This document shows, one piece after another, positions 52,056-60,660 of a stretch of 64,000 bases of DNA. Position numbers and translations under genes: made by a program. Where the stretch lies: the NCBI RefSeq assembly GCF_004121075.1, contig NZ_RHLN01000160.1, positions 47,814 to 111,813 on the forward strand. Direction: 5' to 3'. The notes beneath the pieces were generated by a model. The model did no database searches and had not been told where the DNA came from. It was given only the letters and a program-made list of their open reading frames with translations. Source of the stretch: Lutibacter sp. HS1-25. Its GTDB lineage: Bacteria > Bacteroidota > Bacteroidia > Flavobacteriales > Flavobacteriaceae. Position 1 is the stretch's first letter. Every line of letters begins with the position of its first letter.

Positions 52056-52094
52056 TAAAAAACTAGTATTCAGTAACAGATTCTTTTTGTAAGA

Positions 52095-52433
52095 TTACAA
52101 AATTGTTTCAATCAATTCTGGAGGTCTACCTACAACTGCTTTGTTATTATTTACAACTATTGGTCGTTCTATCAATTTAGGATTTGCAACCATCGCTTTA
52201 ATAATTTCATCGTTGCTTAAGTCCTTACCTTTGAAATTTTCTTTCCAAATAGCTTCATTTTTTCGTACCAAATCTATGGGTGCAATGGCCAATAATTTTA
52301 CAATTTCTTTTAATTCCTTTTCAGAAACAGGATTTTCTAGGTAATTAACAACTTCAAAATCAAGTCCTGAATTGTTTAATATTTCTAAACCTTGTCTGCT
52401 CTTACTACAACGTGGATTGTGATAAATTTTCAT
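52095..52433 (-). CDS. arsC: ArsC family arsenate reductase (glutaredoxin-dependent type)
   Basis: 112 residues, thioredoxin-fold ArsC/Spx family. The active Cys is Cys9 in NPRCSKSR, and the C-terminal triad of arginines around LIERPIVV (near 90) is at least partly kept. These enzymes reduce arsenate to arsenite using glutathione or glutaredoxin; some members have unrelated roles, and no other ars gene is nearby. The gene is isolated and bracketed by inverted arrays of 7-bp repeats at 52014-52055 and 52456-52504. Confidence 0.9.
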   Translation of the reverse strand: MKIYHNPRCSKSRQGLEILNNSGLDFEVVNYLENPVSEKELKEIVKLLAIAPIDLVRKNEAIWKENFKGKDLSNDEIIKAMVANPKLIERPIVVNNNKAVVGRPPELIETIL

Positions 52434-52455
52434 AATATTGTTGGTTGTTTTTATG

Positions 52456-52504
52456 CTTCTGACTTTCGACTTTCGACTTTAGACTTCTAACTTTAGACTT
52501 TCGA
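52456..52504. repeat. 7-bp repeats right of arsC (seven units)
   Basis: CTTCTGA, CTTTCGA, CTTTCGA, CTTTAGA, CTTCTAA, CTTTAGA, CTTTCGA run without a break between the arsC start and the sugar transferase stop. Orientation is opposite to the array left of arsC. Confidence 0.85.
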
Positions 52505-52509
52505 CCAAT

Positions 52510-53895
52510 TTACGTTCCTCTAAAAAATAAAACAGTACTAATTGTTTTAATCACTATTTTAAAGTCTAGCATTAAATTTCGTTCTTTAATATAATACAAA
52601 TCAAACCATAATTTTTCTTGCTGATCTTTAACTGTACCAGCATATGGATGCATTACCTGCGCCCAACCAGTTAAGCCTGGCTTAACTACGTGTCTTAAAC
52701 CATAATAAGGTATTTCTTCCTCAAGCTTATAAACAAATTCAGGGCGTTCAGGGCGGGGACCAATCAAACTCATTTCACCTTTAAAAACATTTATAAACTG
52801 AGGTACTTCATCCAATCTAGATTTTCTCAAAATTCTTCCAAAAGGTGTAATTCTAACATCTCCCTTTTGAGCCCAAACAGCTCCATTATTTTCTGCATTA
52901 GAAACCATTGATCTAAATTTTATAATTTTAAATTCAACAGCATGTTTTCCAACCCTCTTTTGGGTATAAAACAATGGACCTCTATTCCCAATTAAATTCA
53001 GTAAAAAAATAAAAGGTACAAATACCACCAAGAATGTTATGCCAAATACCGACAAGATAATATCAATAATTCTACGAAATGCCAGATATAAATTGTTTTG
53101 ATGGCTTTGACTAAAATAAAAATAATTGTAAAAATTACCAACCAATTGATTTTCAGAGATTTTAAACAATTCATTTTCTAAAAACAAATCTGCACTTTTA
53201 ATACTTACTCCTTTTTCAAAAGAGGCTATTAATTGTGCATTCAATTTTTTTGCATTTTGATTGTTGATTGTCGAGCAAATCAAGATTTCATTGATGGCTT
53301 TTTCTTTTATCAAACTTTCAATATTTACATTTTCAATAGCAGTATAATTAAGCAAAGGATATTTAGTCAATTGATTGTTAGATACATAACCCACAAAATG
53401 ATTTGCCTTGTTAAATGTAACTTTGGTAAGTACCTGATCAATACTGTTGGCATCTCCAATAAGCAGTATGTTTTTTAAAAAAATAGGCGCAAAAATAAAT
53501 TGAATATAAATCAACCTATTTAGTAAAACAGACATAAAAATAGTGAAAGAAAAATAAACTATTTGCAATCTGTTGTCTGGTAAATTGGGTGATATTTTTG
53601 GCGTAAAAACATAAAAAAGAGTTGTAAAAAAAACTGTTATTACCAAACTTCTAAAAGTTGAATATCGATCACTGGCAACTTTTAAATCGAATAACTCAAA
53701 TACCTCTCCAAAAAAATAATAATAAACAACTAAAACCAGTAACCAAATAAACAAATAGTGATTGTTAAAATTAAAATACTCAAAATCAAAAACATAACTA
53801 AAAATTGAAAGTCCAGTTATGATAAAAACAACATCTAAAGCGCGCAAATACACCTTACGCTCAGAGATTGAAAAATGAAATTGATCTTTAGACAT
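52510..53895 (-). CDS. Polyprenyl-phosphate sugar-1-phosphate transferase (initiating enzyme, WcaJ/WbaP type)
   Basis: 461 residues. Four or five N-terminal TM segments (~15-130), a CoA-binding-like middle domain (~135-240), a TM near 280 and the C-terminal catalytic bacterial sugar transferase domain: FKIIKFRSMVSNAE near 320, GRILRKSRLDEVPQF near 350, GEMSLIGPRPERPEF near 372. It loads the first sugar phosphate onto undecaprenyl phosphate, starting capsule, exopolysaccharide or O-antigen assembly. It ends the minus-strand polysaccharide cluster, 110 bases after the GT2 gene. Confidence 0.95.
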   Translation of the reverse strand: MSKDQFHFSISERKVYLRALDVVFIITGLSIFSYVFDFEYFNFNNHYLFIWLLVLVVYYYFFGEVFELFDLKVASDRYSTFRSLVITVFFTTLFYVFTPKISPNLPDNRLQIVYFSFTIFMSVLLNRLIYIQFIFAPIFLKNILLIGDANSIDQVLTKVTFNKANHFVGYVSNNQLTKYPLLNYTAIENVNIESLIKEKAINEILICSTINNQNAKKLNAQLIASFEKGVSIKSADLFLENELFKISENQLVGNFYNYFYFSQSHQNNLYLAFRRIIDIILSVFGITFLVVFVPFIFLLNLIGNRGPLFYTQKRVGKHAVEFKIIKFRSMVSNAENNGAVWAQKGDVRITPFGRILRKSRLDEVPQFINVFKGEMSLIGPRPERPEFVYKLEEEIPYYGLRHVVKPGLTGWAQVMHPYAGTVKDQQEKLWFDLYYIKERNLMLDFKIVIKTISTVLFFRGT

Positions 53896-54005
53896 TCATC
53901 TAATATTAACAACTAATGATTAAAAAAATCAAATTTATAGTATTTTTTAACACTTCAACAACAATTTTAGGTAAAGTTTTGCAACAGTTATTGTTAATAA
54001 ACTTA

Positions 54006-54755
54006 CTAATTGGCATATTTTATAAAACCATAAATCATCCATAAAACAAAGTAATAAGCAGATTTAAACACCGATAATTTTTCTACCTTTCTATAAAATT
54101 GCCATTGATGTTTCAATAAGTTTAACTTATTTCTAGAATGTGAGTTTTCTCGAATTCGATAAATAGCCAAAGGGGTTTGATTGCCAATTGCATATGGTAT
54201 TTTTTTTAAATAACTCAACCACAACCCCATATCTTGTCTATACCGCACATTAGGCATATACAATTTCCCCAGTTTTTCAATATTTATAAATGCCGTTAAA
54301 CAACTTATCGAATTTGTTTTTAAAATATCAGCATAAGTAACTTTTAAAGGAACAATAAAATCGCGGTATTTAGGCTGTAAGTTTTCATCATAACGATGAT
54401 AAGAAGCAAAAACAAACCCTTCAGATTTCTTAACAAAACTTAAGGAGGTCTTCAAAAATTCTGGTAACCAAATATCATCTGAATCTATAAATGTCATAAA
54501 ATTGCCTTTTGCAAGTTCAATTCCTTTATTTCTACATTTAGCAGGGCCTTGATTGATGGCTGATTTAAACAATTTAATCCTTGAATCTAATTTACAGTAA
54601 GATTCAATAATTTCAATCGATTTATCTTTAGAACCATCATCAATAATATACCACTCCCAATTTCTATACGATTGATTGCGCACACTTTGTATGGTAGCTT
54701 CAATAAATTTTTCGCAATTGTAATTGGGTGTTATAATAGAAATCAATGGCTGCAT
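54006..54755 (-). CDS. Family 2 glycosyltransferase
   Basis: 249 residues. The GT-A fold starts LISIITPNYNCEKFIEATIQSV, IIDDGSKDKS is near 38-47, and the DxD-like metal motif FIDSDDIW near 89-96. The C-terminus has one hydrophobic segment (AYYFVLWMIYGFI). It transfers a sugar from a nucleotide donor to a growing glycan at the inner membrane; donor and linkage cannot be read from sequence. Its start is next to the CapK-like gene stop (adjacent bases), in one operon. Confidence 0.93.
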   Translation of the reverse strand: MQPLISIITPNYNCEKFIEATIQSVRNQSYRNWEWYIIDDGSKDKSIEIIESYCKLDSRIKLFKSAINQGPAKCRNKGIELAKGNFMTFIDSDDIWLPEFLKTSLSFVKKSEGFVFASYHRYDENLQPKYRDFIVPLKVTYADILKTNSISCLTAFINIEKLGKLYMPNVRYRQDMGLWLSYLKKIPYAIGNQTPLAIYRIRENSHSRNKLNLLKHQWQFYRKVEKLSVFKSAYYFVLWMIYGFIKYAN

Positions 54756-56039
54756 TTAAGATAGGTTTGAAATAAAACTTTGTGTTTTCTTATTTTTTGA
54801 TTCGTCACTTTCTAATTCTTCAACAGTATAAATCATATCATTTTTAAAATATTTTTCAATTTCCTGTTGAAGTATTTTTAAATTGTTAGCTGTTAGTTCT
54901 TGTTCAACTTTAAAAATAAGCTGTCCTTTTACTTTTTGATGCACCTGATATGTTAAAGGCAATCCGTTTTTTGCTAAATTTTTAAAAATATAGTAAAAAT
55001 ACAAACTCGGATATCGCTGTTTTATACCAAAAACCTCAACACCTACCCTACCTGTTACCTCTTCTAAAATTGGATGCTGCATACCACAAGTACATTTTTT
55101 TTCTTTGGAAGCTAATTTGATATAATCGCCCAAACGGTATCTGATAATGGGAAAAGAGCGCATTTGTAAATTGGTCACTATAATTTCATTGTTTTCTTCT
55201 TCAACCAACACACCTTCCATATTGATGTGCATATTGCCTTGTTTGCATTCAAAAGCAATAATACCTGTTTCTGCCGCACCGTATTCACTGATCATTTTTA
55301 ACCCAAAAGCCTGTTTTACCTCGCGTTGATAGCTTTCATAAATTTTTTCTGAAGTCCCTTTAATCATTTTTAATTTAGGAAATCCTTGTAAATTATTGGC
55401 ATTTACAAACTTTGCCAAACCGTATATCATAGAAGAATAGCCGTGAACATAGGTGGTATTTTTCATTTTTTTTGTAAAAACTTTCAACTCATTTTGTTGA
55501 AAACTAAACAATCTAAATCTATTTTGAAGGCTGTCTAAAAAGTAGGTATTTACTTTTGAAAGTCGGTCAAAATTAAATCCCCAAAAGTAGCCATTGCTTT
55601 CCCAAGGTTTTACATTGTACCAGGAATACCCTCTAAAAATACTGGCTCTATTAAAAGAATCCGCACTTTCTTCCCGTTTAAATTTCAAAGATGCTCCTGA
55701 ACTTCCAGAAGTATTCGCCTTAAAAATTTTATCGAAATTGATTTGAGTATGCAACTTATTGTTATGAATTAACAAGTCGTTTTTTGAAATAACGGGTAGC
55801 TTTTTAATTGCATCAAGCGATTGTATTTCATTGATAGCTACTCCATGTACATCAAATAAATGTTTGTAAAATTCTGAATATTGATAAGCTGCATTTAACA
55901 AATCCTTTAATTGCTGCAATTGGTAAGCTTCTAGTTGATCAATAGACCAACCTTCTGATTTTTTCAAAAACAGATACCATCCTTTTAGCGAAGGATTTCG
56001 AAAATGCTGTCCTATTTTAAATACCAACTTTGCCAACAT
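54756..56039 (-). CDS. CapK-like adenylate-forming enzyme (phenylacetate-CoA ligase family)
   Basis: 427 residues from ATG at 56039, which overlaps the preceding gene's TAA as TAATG and so is the likely coupled start; a TTG-type extension to 56060 is possible. Motifs of the adenylate-forming family: NTSGSSGASLKFKRE near 110-124, EYGAAETGI near 230, and YRLGDYIKL near 290. A Cys-rich KKCTCGMQHP near 305 may bind zinc. CapK-type proteins occur in capsule and O-antigen clusters, where they probably activate or transfer acyl or amino-acyl groups for glycan decoration. Confidence 0.9.
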   Translation of the reverse strand: MLAKLVFKIGQHFRNPSLKGWYLFLKKSEGWSIDQLEAYQLQQLKDLLNAAYQYSEFYKHLFDVHGVAINEIQSLDAIKKLPVISKNDLLIHNNKLHTQINFDKIFKANTSGSSGASLKFKREESADSFNRASIFRGYSWYNVKPWESNGYFWGFNFDRLSKVNTYFLDSLQNRFRLFSFQQNELKVFTKKMKNTTYVHGYSSMIYGLAKFVNANNLQGFPKLKMIKGTSEKIYESYQREVKQAFGLKMISEYGAAETGIIAFECKQGNMHINMEGVLVEEENNEIIVTNLQMRSFPIIRYRLGDYIKLASKEKKCTCGMQHPILEEVTGRVGVEVFGIKQRYPSLYFYYIFKNLAKNGLPLTYQVHQKVKGQLIFKVEQELTANNLKILQQEIEKYFKNDMIYTVEELESDESKNKKTQSFISNLS

Positions 56040-57043
56040 TATTTCAAAATTTGTTCCCATTGTTGCTGTACTATTGCTACATCAAAATTCTCAACCATTT
56101 TTCTGGCATTTTGCGACATTTCAAGGGCTTTTATTGGTGCTTCCAACAAACTTATCAGCTGCTTTACCATTTGATCTGCATCGTCTTTTTCAACCAACAA
56201 ACCATTTACAGTATCTTCAATCAAATAAGGAATACCTCCCACATTGGTTGAAACCACAGGCAAACCCAATGCCATTGCTTCTACAATACTTACTGGGGTA
56301 TTGTCTATATTGGTGGTATTGATAAATAGATCAAACTCTGCTGCCTTTGCAATCCAGTTTTCTTTAGACAAATAGCCTGTAAACACTAAAGCATCTTCCA
56401 AATTTAAATCTTTTGCTAATTTTTTAACATCCTCTAAAGAACCATCTTTATCTGGACCAATCATACACAAACACGCATTGGGAAAGCGCAACTTTAACTT
56501 TGCCAATACCAAAACCGCCAATTGCGGATTGTAAATTTTATCAAAAGCTCGTACCCACAATAATTTTGGCCGAAGTACTGCTCTTGTTGTAAAAGGATAA
56601 TTGTTTATTTGAATTGCATTGGGAATAAATTGTGTTTTAAACCCTTTTTGCTGAAACTCATTTAACAAATACTTTGAAGGTGCTATATTGACATCCGCAT
56701 TTTTAAAAACCATTGCTGCCAATTTGGGCGTTTTTTTTAACCTGTTTGGTAAATTACCACCGTGTAATATGGGTATGTACGGAATTGCTAAAAGACGTGC
56801 AATTTGTGACACCACCAAAGCATAATAAAAATTAAAAGTACTGTAGGTATCTATCAAAATATAGTTGGCATTGTCGTTTTTTAAAACACCCCAACACATG
56901 GAAATCAACCTTAAAAAAATATTTTTTTTACTGGAATATACCCATACTTTAAAACCTGCTTTTTTTAACAAATCACACATCAATACCAAAGTAGTAGGAT
57001 TGGTTGTTTTTAAATTGTTCCCTATGTACACTATTTTTTTCAA
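56039..57043 (-). CDS. Family 4 glycosyltransferase
   Basis: 334 residues of GT-B fold. The N-terminal domain begins KKIVYIGNNLKTTNPTTLV; the C-terminal donor domain shows PKLLWVRAFDKIYNPQLAV near 162, VFTGYLSKENW near 225, and the retaining GT4 signature SIVEAMALGLPVVSTNVGGIPYLIED split over ~257-282. It belongs to the polysaccharide operon, overlaps the CapK-like start by one base and the polymerase gene by four. Confidence 0.94.
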   Translation of the reverse strand: MKKIVYIGNNLKTTNPTTLVLMCDLLKKAGFKVWVYSSKKNIFLRLISMCWGVLKNDNANYILIDTYSTFNFYYALVVSQIARLLAIPYIPILHGGNLPNRLKKTPKLAAMVFKNADVNIAPSKYLLNEFQQKGFKTQFIPNAIQINNYPFTTRAVLRPKLLWVRAFDKIYNPQLAVLVLAKLKLRFPNACLCMIGPDKDGSLEDVKKLAKDLNLEDALVFTGYLSKENWIAKAAEFDLFINTTNIDNTPVSIVEAMALGLPVVSTNVGGIPYLIEDTVNGLLVEKDDADQMVKQLISLLEAPIKALEMSQNARKMVENFDVAIVQQQWEQILK

Positions 57044-58389
57044 TCTGCTAGTTGTTCTACTTCCTCATGTTCATAAAAGGTAATTTGCATCAAGCTTAAG
57101 CCATAAATAAATGCTGGAAAAGCGATCCGCATTGCTGAGTGGTTGATGGTTAAAAACCAAAACAACAAAAAAGCACTTAAAAATGCCCTTGCCAAATATG
57201 GCTGCGTTAAAATATGTTTTACCGGAATTACAATTAATATAAAAAGTATCACCAATCCAATCATCCCATGTTCACTCAACAACCTGCTTACCTCATTGTG
57301 TGAAGCCGCAACAATACCTTCCTCCTCCAATCTTTCATATTTAGAACCTCCAACACCAATACCAAAAAAAGGATTTTCATAAAAATTATCCAGTTCACTT
57401 TTAAAAAGATCTATCCTACCTGTACTTATATCTGCTTTTTCAATACCCCGTGCATTTTTATTGGTATACCTGTTAATCAGCATACCTCCTGTAGCATCAG
57501 CAGTATAAACAATCAGTACAATTCCAAACAATGCAACAAAGCCTGCATATCTAACAAACTGTTTCAATTTGTCTCTTCTGGCCATCATATAAAAAAACAT
57601 AAATGCCAATAAAGCAAATACTGCTGTCAAAATACCACCGCGCGAAAATGTAATTAAACCTCTATACACAAGGTACATCAATAAAATGGCATCAAATACA
57701 AACAAAGGGAAAATCCGTTTTTCAAAAAAAAGATGCACTGCAATAATAAAAATACCCAAACCTAAAATGGTCGCTACCTGATTGGGTCCAAAGCCACCTG
57801 AAGCTACAAAATTAGCAGAACCACCAAAAGCGATTTGTTTTAAATCTGGTGTTTTAAAATACAACAAACTTAGCATGGAAATAACAGGTAAGACCATTAC
57901 AAATAGCATATTCAATACCGTTTCAATAGACAATTTCCGATGGTAAAAATAAATGGCTGATAAGCCCAATAAAATAGGGCCACTTAAATTAAAAGCTATG
58001 GCCTTACGTATCGATTCATTAAAAGGAATATCTATAAAAGCAATCCCTATCAATAACAACAACATATAAAAAACATAACTTACAGAAACATGGTGTCTTT
58101 TATTTTCCACATACAAACCTGTCAACAAAAATAGAAATACCGAATATTTTGGCAGTTCATGGAATATCATCCCGCCCGACATCCTAAACAACACTTCTGC
58201 ACCTACCATATAGGCAGCCCAGTAAATGGCCTGATTTTTATCGTTTTGTGATTTGACAATTGCTCTAAAACCTATCAAAACAATTAAAATCGAATATACC
58301 TTGCTAATAAAACCCGACAACAATAAGACGCCCAATGCCAAATGAAACAGGGCCAATAAAGTATGTTGCGTGGCATTTTTAAAATTCAT
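57040..58389 (-). CDS. O-antigen ligase/polymerase family (Wzy/WaaL-like)
   Basis: 449 residues, about 11-12 TM segments. The PF04932 region includes FSRGGILTAVFALLAFMFFYM near 250 and the periplasmic loop NPFFGIGVGGSKYE with ASHNEVSRLLSEHGMIGL near 350-380. Such proteins either polymerise repeat units (Wzy) or ligate glycans to lipid A core (WaaL). Location between glycosyltransferases favours Wzy. It overlaps the following gene (ATGA) and the preceding GT4 gene by 11 bases. Confidence 0.9.
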   Translation of the reverse strand: MNFKNATQHTLLALFHLALGVLLLSGFISKVYSILIVLIGFRAIVKSQNDKNQAIYWAAYMVGAEVLFRMSGGMIFHELPKYSVFLFLLTGLYVENKRHHVSVSYVFYMLLLLIGIAFIDIPFNESIRKAIAFNLSGPILLGLSAIYFYHRKLSIETVLNMLFVMVLPVISMLSLLYFKTPDLKQIAFGGSANFVASGGFGPNQVATILGLGIFIIAVHLFFEKRIFPLFVFDAILLMYLVYRGLITFSRGGILTAVFALLAFMFFYMMARRDKLKQFVRYAGFVALFGIVLIVYTADATGGMLINRYTNKNARGIEKADISTGRIDLFKSELDNFYENPFFGIGVGGSKYERLEEEGIVAASHNEVSRLLSEHGMIGLVILFILIVIPVKHILTQPYLARAFLSAFLLFWFLTINHSAMRIAFPAFIYGLSLMQITFYEHEEVEQLAD

Positions 58390-59467
58390 TGTTATAGATT
58401 AACCTTAGTTGTTTTATATAATCTTTGGATCCATATTTTTTTTCAACATTGCTTTGGAGTGCTAAACCATACAATGCAGTCTTTTCTTTGTTTTCAATCA
58501 ACATTAACAATGCTTCTGAAAGGGCTACTTCATTGCTTTTTGGTACTATCAAACCATGTTGTTGATGCACTACCACCTTGCTACATTCACCTACATCTGT
58601 TACAACCACGGGTAGTTTTGCCAACCCATATTCCAACAATGAAACGGGCAAACCTTCAGACAAAGATGCCAAAACACCTATATTAGCCTGTTTTAAAATA
58701 GCATTTGTATCTGTACAAGATCCGTACAAAAATACATGATTCTGTAAGTTTTGTGACTTTATAAAGTCTTTTATTTTAGTTGCATAGGCATCGGCTAAAT
58801 CCATTCCAACCAAATGCAAAGTACAATCGTTGTATTTTTTGTGGACTAACAAAAAAGCTTTTAATAAATTTAAATGGTCTTTTTGAGGTCGTAAATTTGC
58901 CAAACATACCAACCGCTTCCCTTCAACACCTTTTAAAATTGTTTTTACTTTTTGGTTGGTATCAAAGTTTGCAAAATTTTGTAAATATACAATCTGCTTA
59001 GATTTCAACTGTTTTTTATTCCAATTTAACAATAATGAATTTACGCATATAACCCCACTAAAATAATGAGATATCAACACCAATGGAAACTTTTTTCTGA
59101 GGTGTAAATTTTCACTCATCCCAAAATGATCGTGCCAAATCAGTTTTGTATTAGGATTGCGCATTTTCATTAAAAAGCCCATAAAATAAGATGAAGAATG
59201 TGCGTGGATTGTTGTGATTTTATGTTTTCTAATAAAATGATTTAACTTTTTGATTGCTTTAAAATCGATGATTTTTGTTTTATTCAAGTATAAATAACCA
59301 ACATTTGAAGCTATTTTAGCTTTTAAATCGCCCTCTTTTCTTGTTGCACATAAATAGGAAGCTATACCATCTGCCGCTAAAGCATTGGCTATGTTTACAG
59401 CCATCATCTCTGCACCTCCCGGGTTTAAAGAATCTATGAGTTGTATTACTTTGAGGTTGTTGTTCAT
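58379..59467 (-). CDS. Family 4 glycosyltransferase
   Basis: 362 residues. The start KVIQLIDSLNPGGAEMMAVNIANAL is the classical GT4 N-terminus with the GGAE loop. The donor domain shows RLVCLANLRPQKDHLNLLKAF near 190, VFLYGSCTDTNAILKQANIGVLAS near 245 and the EGLPVSLLEYGLAKLPVVVTDVG signature at ~270-293 (split description). First gene of the tightly overlapping stretch GT4-wzy-GT4-CapK-GT2. The hairpin-repeat region begins only ~70 bases upstream of its start. Confidence 0.95.
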   Translation of the reverse strand: MNNNLKVIQLIDSLNPGGAEMMAVNIANALAADGIASYLCATRKEGDLKAKIASNVGYLYLNKTKIIDFKAIKKLNHFIRKHKITTIHAHSSSYFMGFLMKMRNPNTKLIWHDHFGMSENLHLRKKFPLVLISHYFSGVICVNSLLLNWNKKQLKSKQIVYLQNFANFDTNQKVKTILKGVEGKRLVCLANLRPQKDHLNLLKAFLLVHKKYNDCTLHLVGMDLADAYATKIKDFIKSQNLQNHVFLYGSCTDTNAILKQANIGVLASLSEGLPVSLLEYGLAKLPVVVTDVGECSKVVVHQQHGLIVPKSNEVALSEALLMLIENKEKTALYGLALQSNVEKKYGSKDYIKQLRLIYNNEF

Positions 59468-59539
59468 GGATTTAGTTATGTCGAACTTGATTGAAAGTCT
59501 GTTAATTTTAGCATTCAGTATATTTTCTTTCTAAAGATT

Positions 59540-60031
59540 GAGATTCCGCATCAAGTGCGGAATGATGTTTATTTTAATTTTTCGTCATCTCGGACCTGAT
59601 CCGAGATCTGTTACATTGGAATACAATTGTATTTTAAATCCTCTGTTAAAGATTCCCAGTCAATACTTCGACTTCTCTCTGCACAGGGCTGGGAATGACG
59701 TTCGATTTCAAATCATGAGATTCCGCATCAAGTGCGGAATGACGTGTGCTTCTTCCTTCCCGTCATCTCGGACCTGATCCGAGATCTGTACATTGGAATA
59801 CAATTGTATTTTAAATCCTTTGTTAAAGATTCCCAGTCAATACTTCGACTTCTCTCTGCACAGGGCTGGGAATGACGTTCGATTTCAAATCATGAGATTC
59901 CGCATCAAGTGCGGAATGACGTGTGCTTCTTCCTTCCCGTCATCTCGGACCTGATCCGAGATCTGTTACATTGGAATACAATTGTATTTTTAAATCCTTT
60001 GTTAAAGATTCCCAGTCAAGCTGGGAATGAC
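59540..60031. repeat. 177-bp tandem array built of hairpin elements (about 2.8 copies)
   Basis: Units begin at 59540, 59717 and 59894. Each holds hairpin P1 (ATTCCGCA, loop TCAAG, TGCGGAAT), hairpin P2 in the opposite orientation (ATCTCGGA, loop CCTGA, TCCGAGAT; at 59583, 59761 and 59938), a spacer with 'ACATTGGAATACAATTG', and hairpin P3 (ATTCCCAG ... CTGGGAAT). In the first two units P3 has a ~26-base insertion in its loop; in the third it is the short form at 60007-60031. No gene is supported in this stretch. Confidence 0.9.
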
Positions 60032-60387
60032 ACACGTTATAATTTTAAATCTTCGTACAAATCTAATAAATTTGGATTCATTAATTTAATCAAATCCCAT
60101 TTCCATTCTTTATTCCATTTTTTTAATTGTTTCTCCCTTAATATAGCTTCTTTTATATCAGTAAAAACTTCATAATATAATAAATCACTAACATTATATT
60201 TTTTTGTAAATGAAGACCCATTTCCCTTTTTATGATTTTCGATTCTTTCTATCAAATTTGAAGTAACTCCAATATACAATAGGGTTCTATTTTTATTACT
60301 TACTATATAAATATAACTTTCCTTCATACTTCAATATTAAAATTTTGAATTCCTAATTTACAGATTCCCAGTCAAGCTGGGAATGAC
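60007..60387. mobile_element. Candidate hairpin-bounded unit carrying a GIY-YIG gene
   Basis: Identical 25-base P3 hairpins (arms ATTCCCAG and CTGGGAAT, loop TCAAG) stand in the same orientation at 60007-60031 and 60363-60387, bracketing the GIY-YIG gene at 60037-60327 by 5 bases on its 3' side and 35 on its 5' side. A further identical copy is at 61008-61032. The arrangement looks like a small mobile unit, though no target duplication was identified. Classification as mobile is inference. Confidence 0.5.
60037..60327 (-). CDS. Small GIY-YIG nuclease family protein
   Basis: 96 residues, essentially a lone GIY-YIG domain. The family strands read YIYIVSNKNRTLLYIGVTSNL (residues 5-25, split as YIY and LYIG), with the catalytic-region Arg in LIERIENH, Lys-rich KYNVSDLLYYEVF containing the conserved Glu, and the C-terminal KQLKKWNKEWKWDLI helix typical of the UvrC-like/YhbQ-related short class. 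Proteins of this type are single-domain DNA endonucleases or binding proteins of mostly unknown role. It stands alone, bracketed by identical hairpins and in the middle of the densest hairpin region of the window. Confidence 0.93.
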   Translation of the reverse strand: MKESYIYIVSNKNRTLLYIGVTSNLIERIENHKKGNGSSFTKKYNVSDLLYYEVFTDIKEAILREKQLKKWNKEWKWDLIKLMNPNLLDLYEDLKL

Positions 60388-60469
60388 GTATCTTTTGAAC
60401 CGTCATTGACTCCGTCGAATCTTCGATCTCTCGCGTATGTGGGGATCTGTTGCTGTAAGTACTAAAATT

Positions 60470-60660
60470 ATCTTTCTTGTTCTTTTCCATTGATGAAAAG
60501 AACCAAAAATCTAGTCTGATTTAATTTTTCTGCAAGCCTACTTAAAAAATATTACCCACCATTTCCAGACCGCTGCGCTCTTTGGAAAACCCGCCATCCA
60601 GCGCTATATTTTTTAATTGTTTGCAACGAAAAATTAAATAGGACAGTTTTCAAAACGACA
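60470..60660 (+). repeat. Dispersed composite repeat, copy 2
   Basis: Shares with 51650-51905 the ordered blocks 'TTCCATTGATGA', 'AACCAAAAATCTAGTCTGAT', 'CAGACCGCTGCGCTCTTTGG', 'CCAGCGCTA' and 'AACGAAAAAT...TAGGAC'. It lacks the hairpin half inserted in copy 1, suggesting that the insertion came after the two copies separated. Confidence 0.65.

Larger units (their letters stand above)
50948..52094. other. Long repeat-filled intergenic region
   Basis: About 1,150 bases without a credible gene. From left to right: 7-bp repeats (50952-51097), a long palindromic element starting CGTCAT at 51097, a C-rich 'CCCCTAGCCCC' segment near 51190 with a matching inverted 'CCCTCC...GGGAGG' near 51297-51321, a degenerate long hairpin element at ~51239-51287, more heptamers (51378-51405), a short hairpin (51404-51430), further GTCAT-type ends (51469-51535), and a block at ~51650-51905 repeated near 60470-60660. 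The only longer open frame here is a translation of these repeats. Confidence 0.7.

Noticed and set aside
50948..52094. Insertion sequence with transposase
   Set aside because: No transposase-like reading frame or clear terminal inverted repeats with target duplication could be found.
59538..59777. Plus-strand open frame over the 177-bp array
   Set aside because: Consists only of hairpin elements and has no homologous features.
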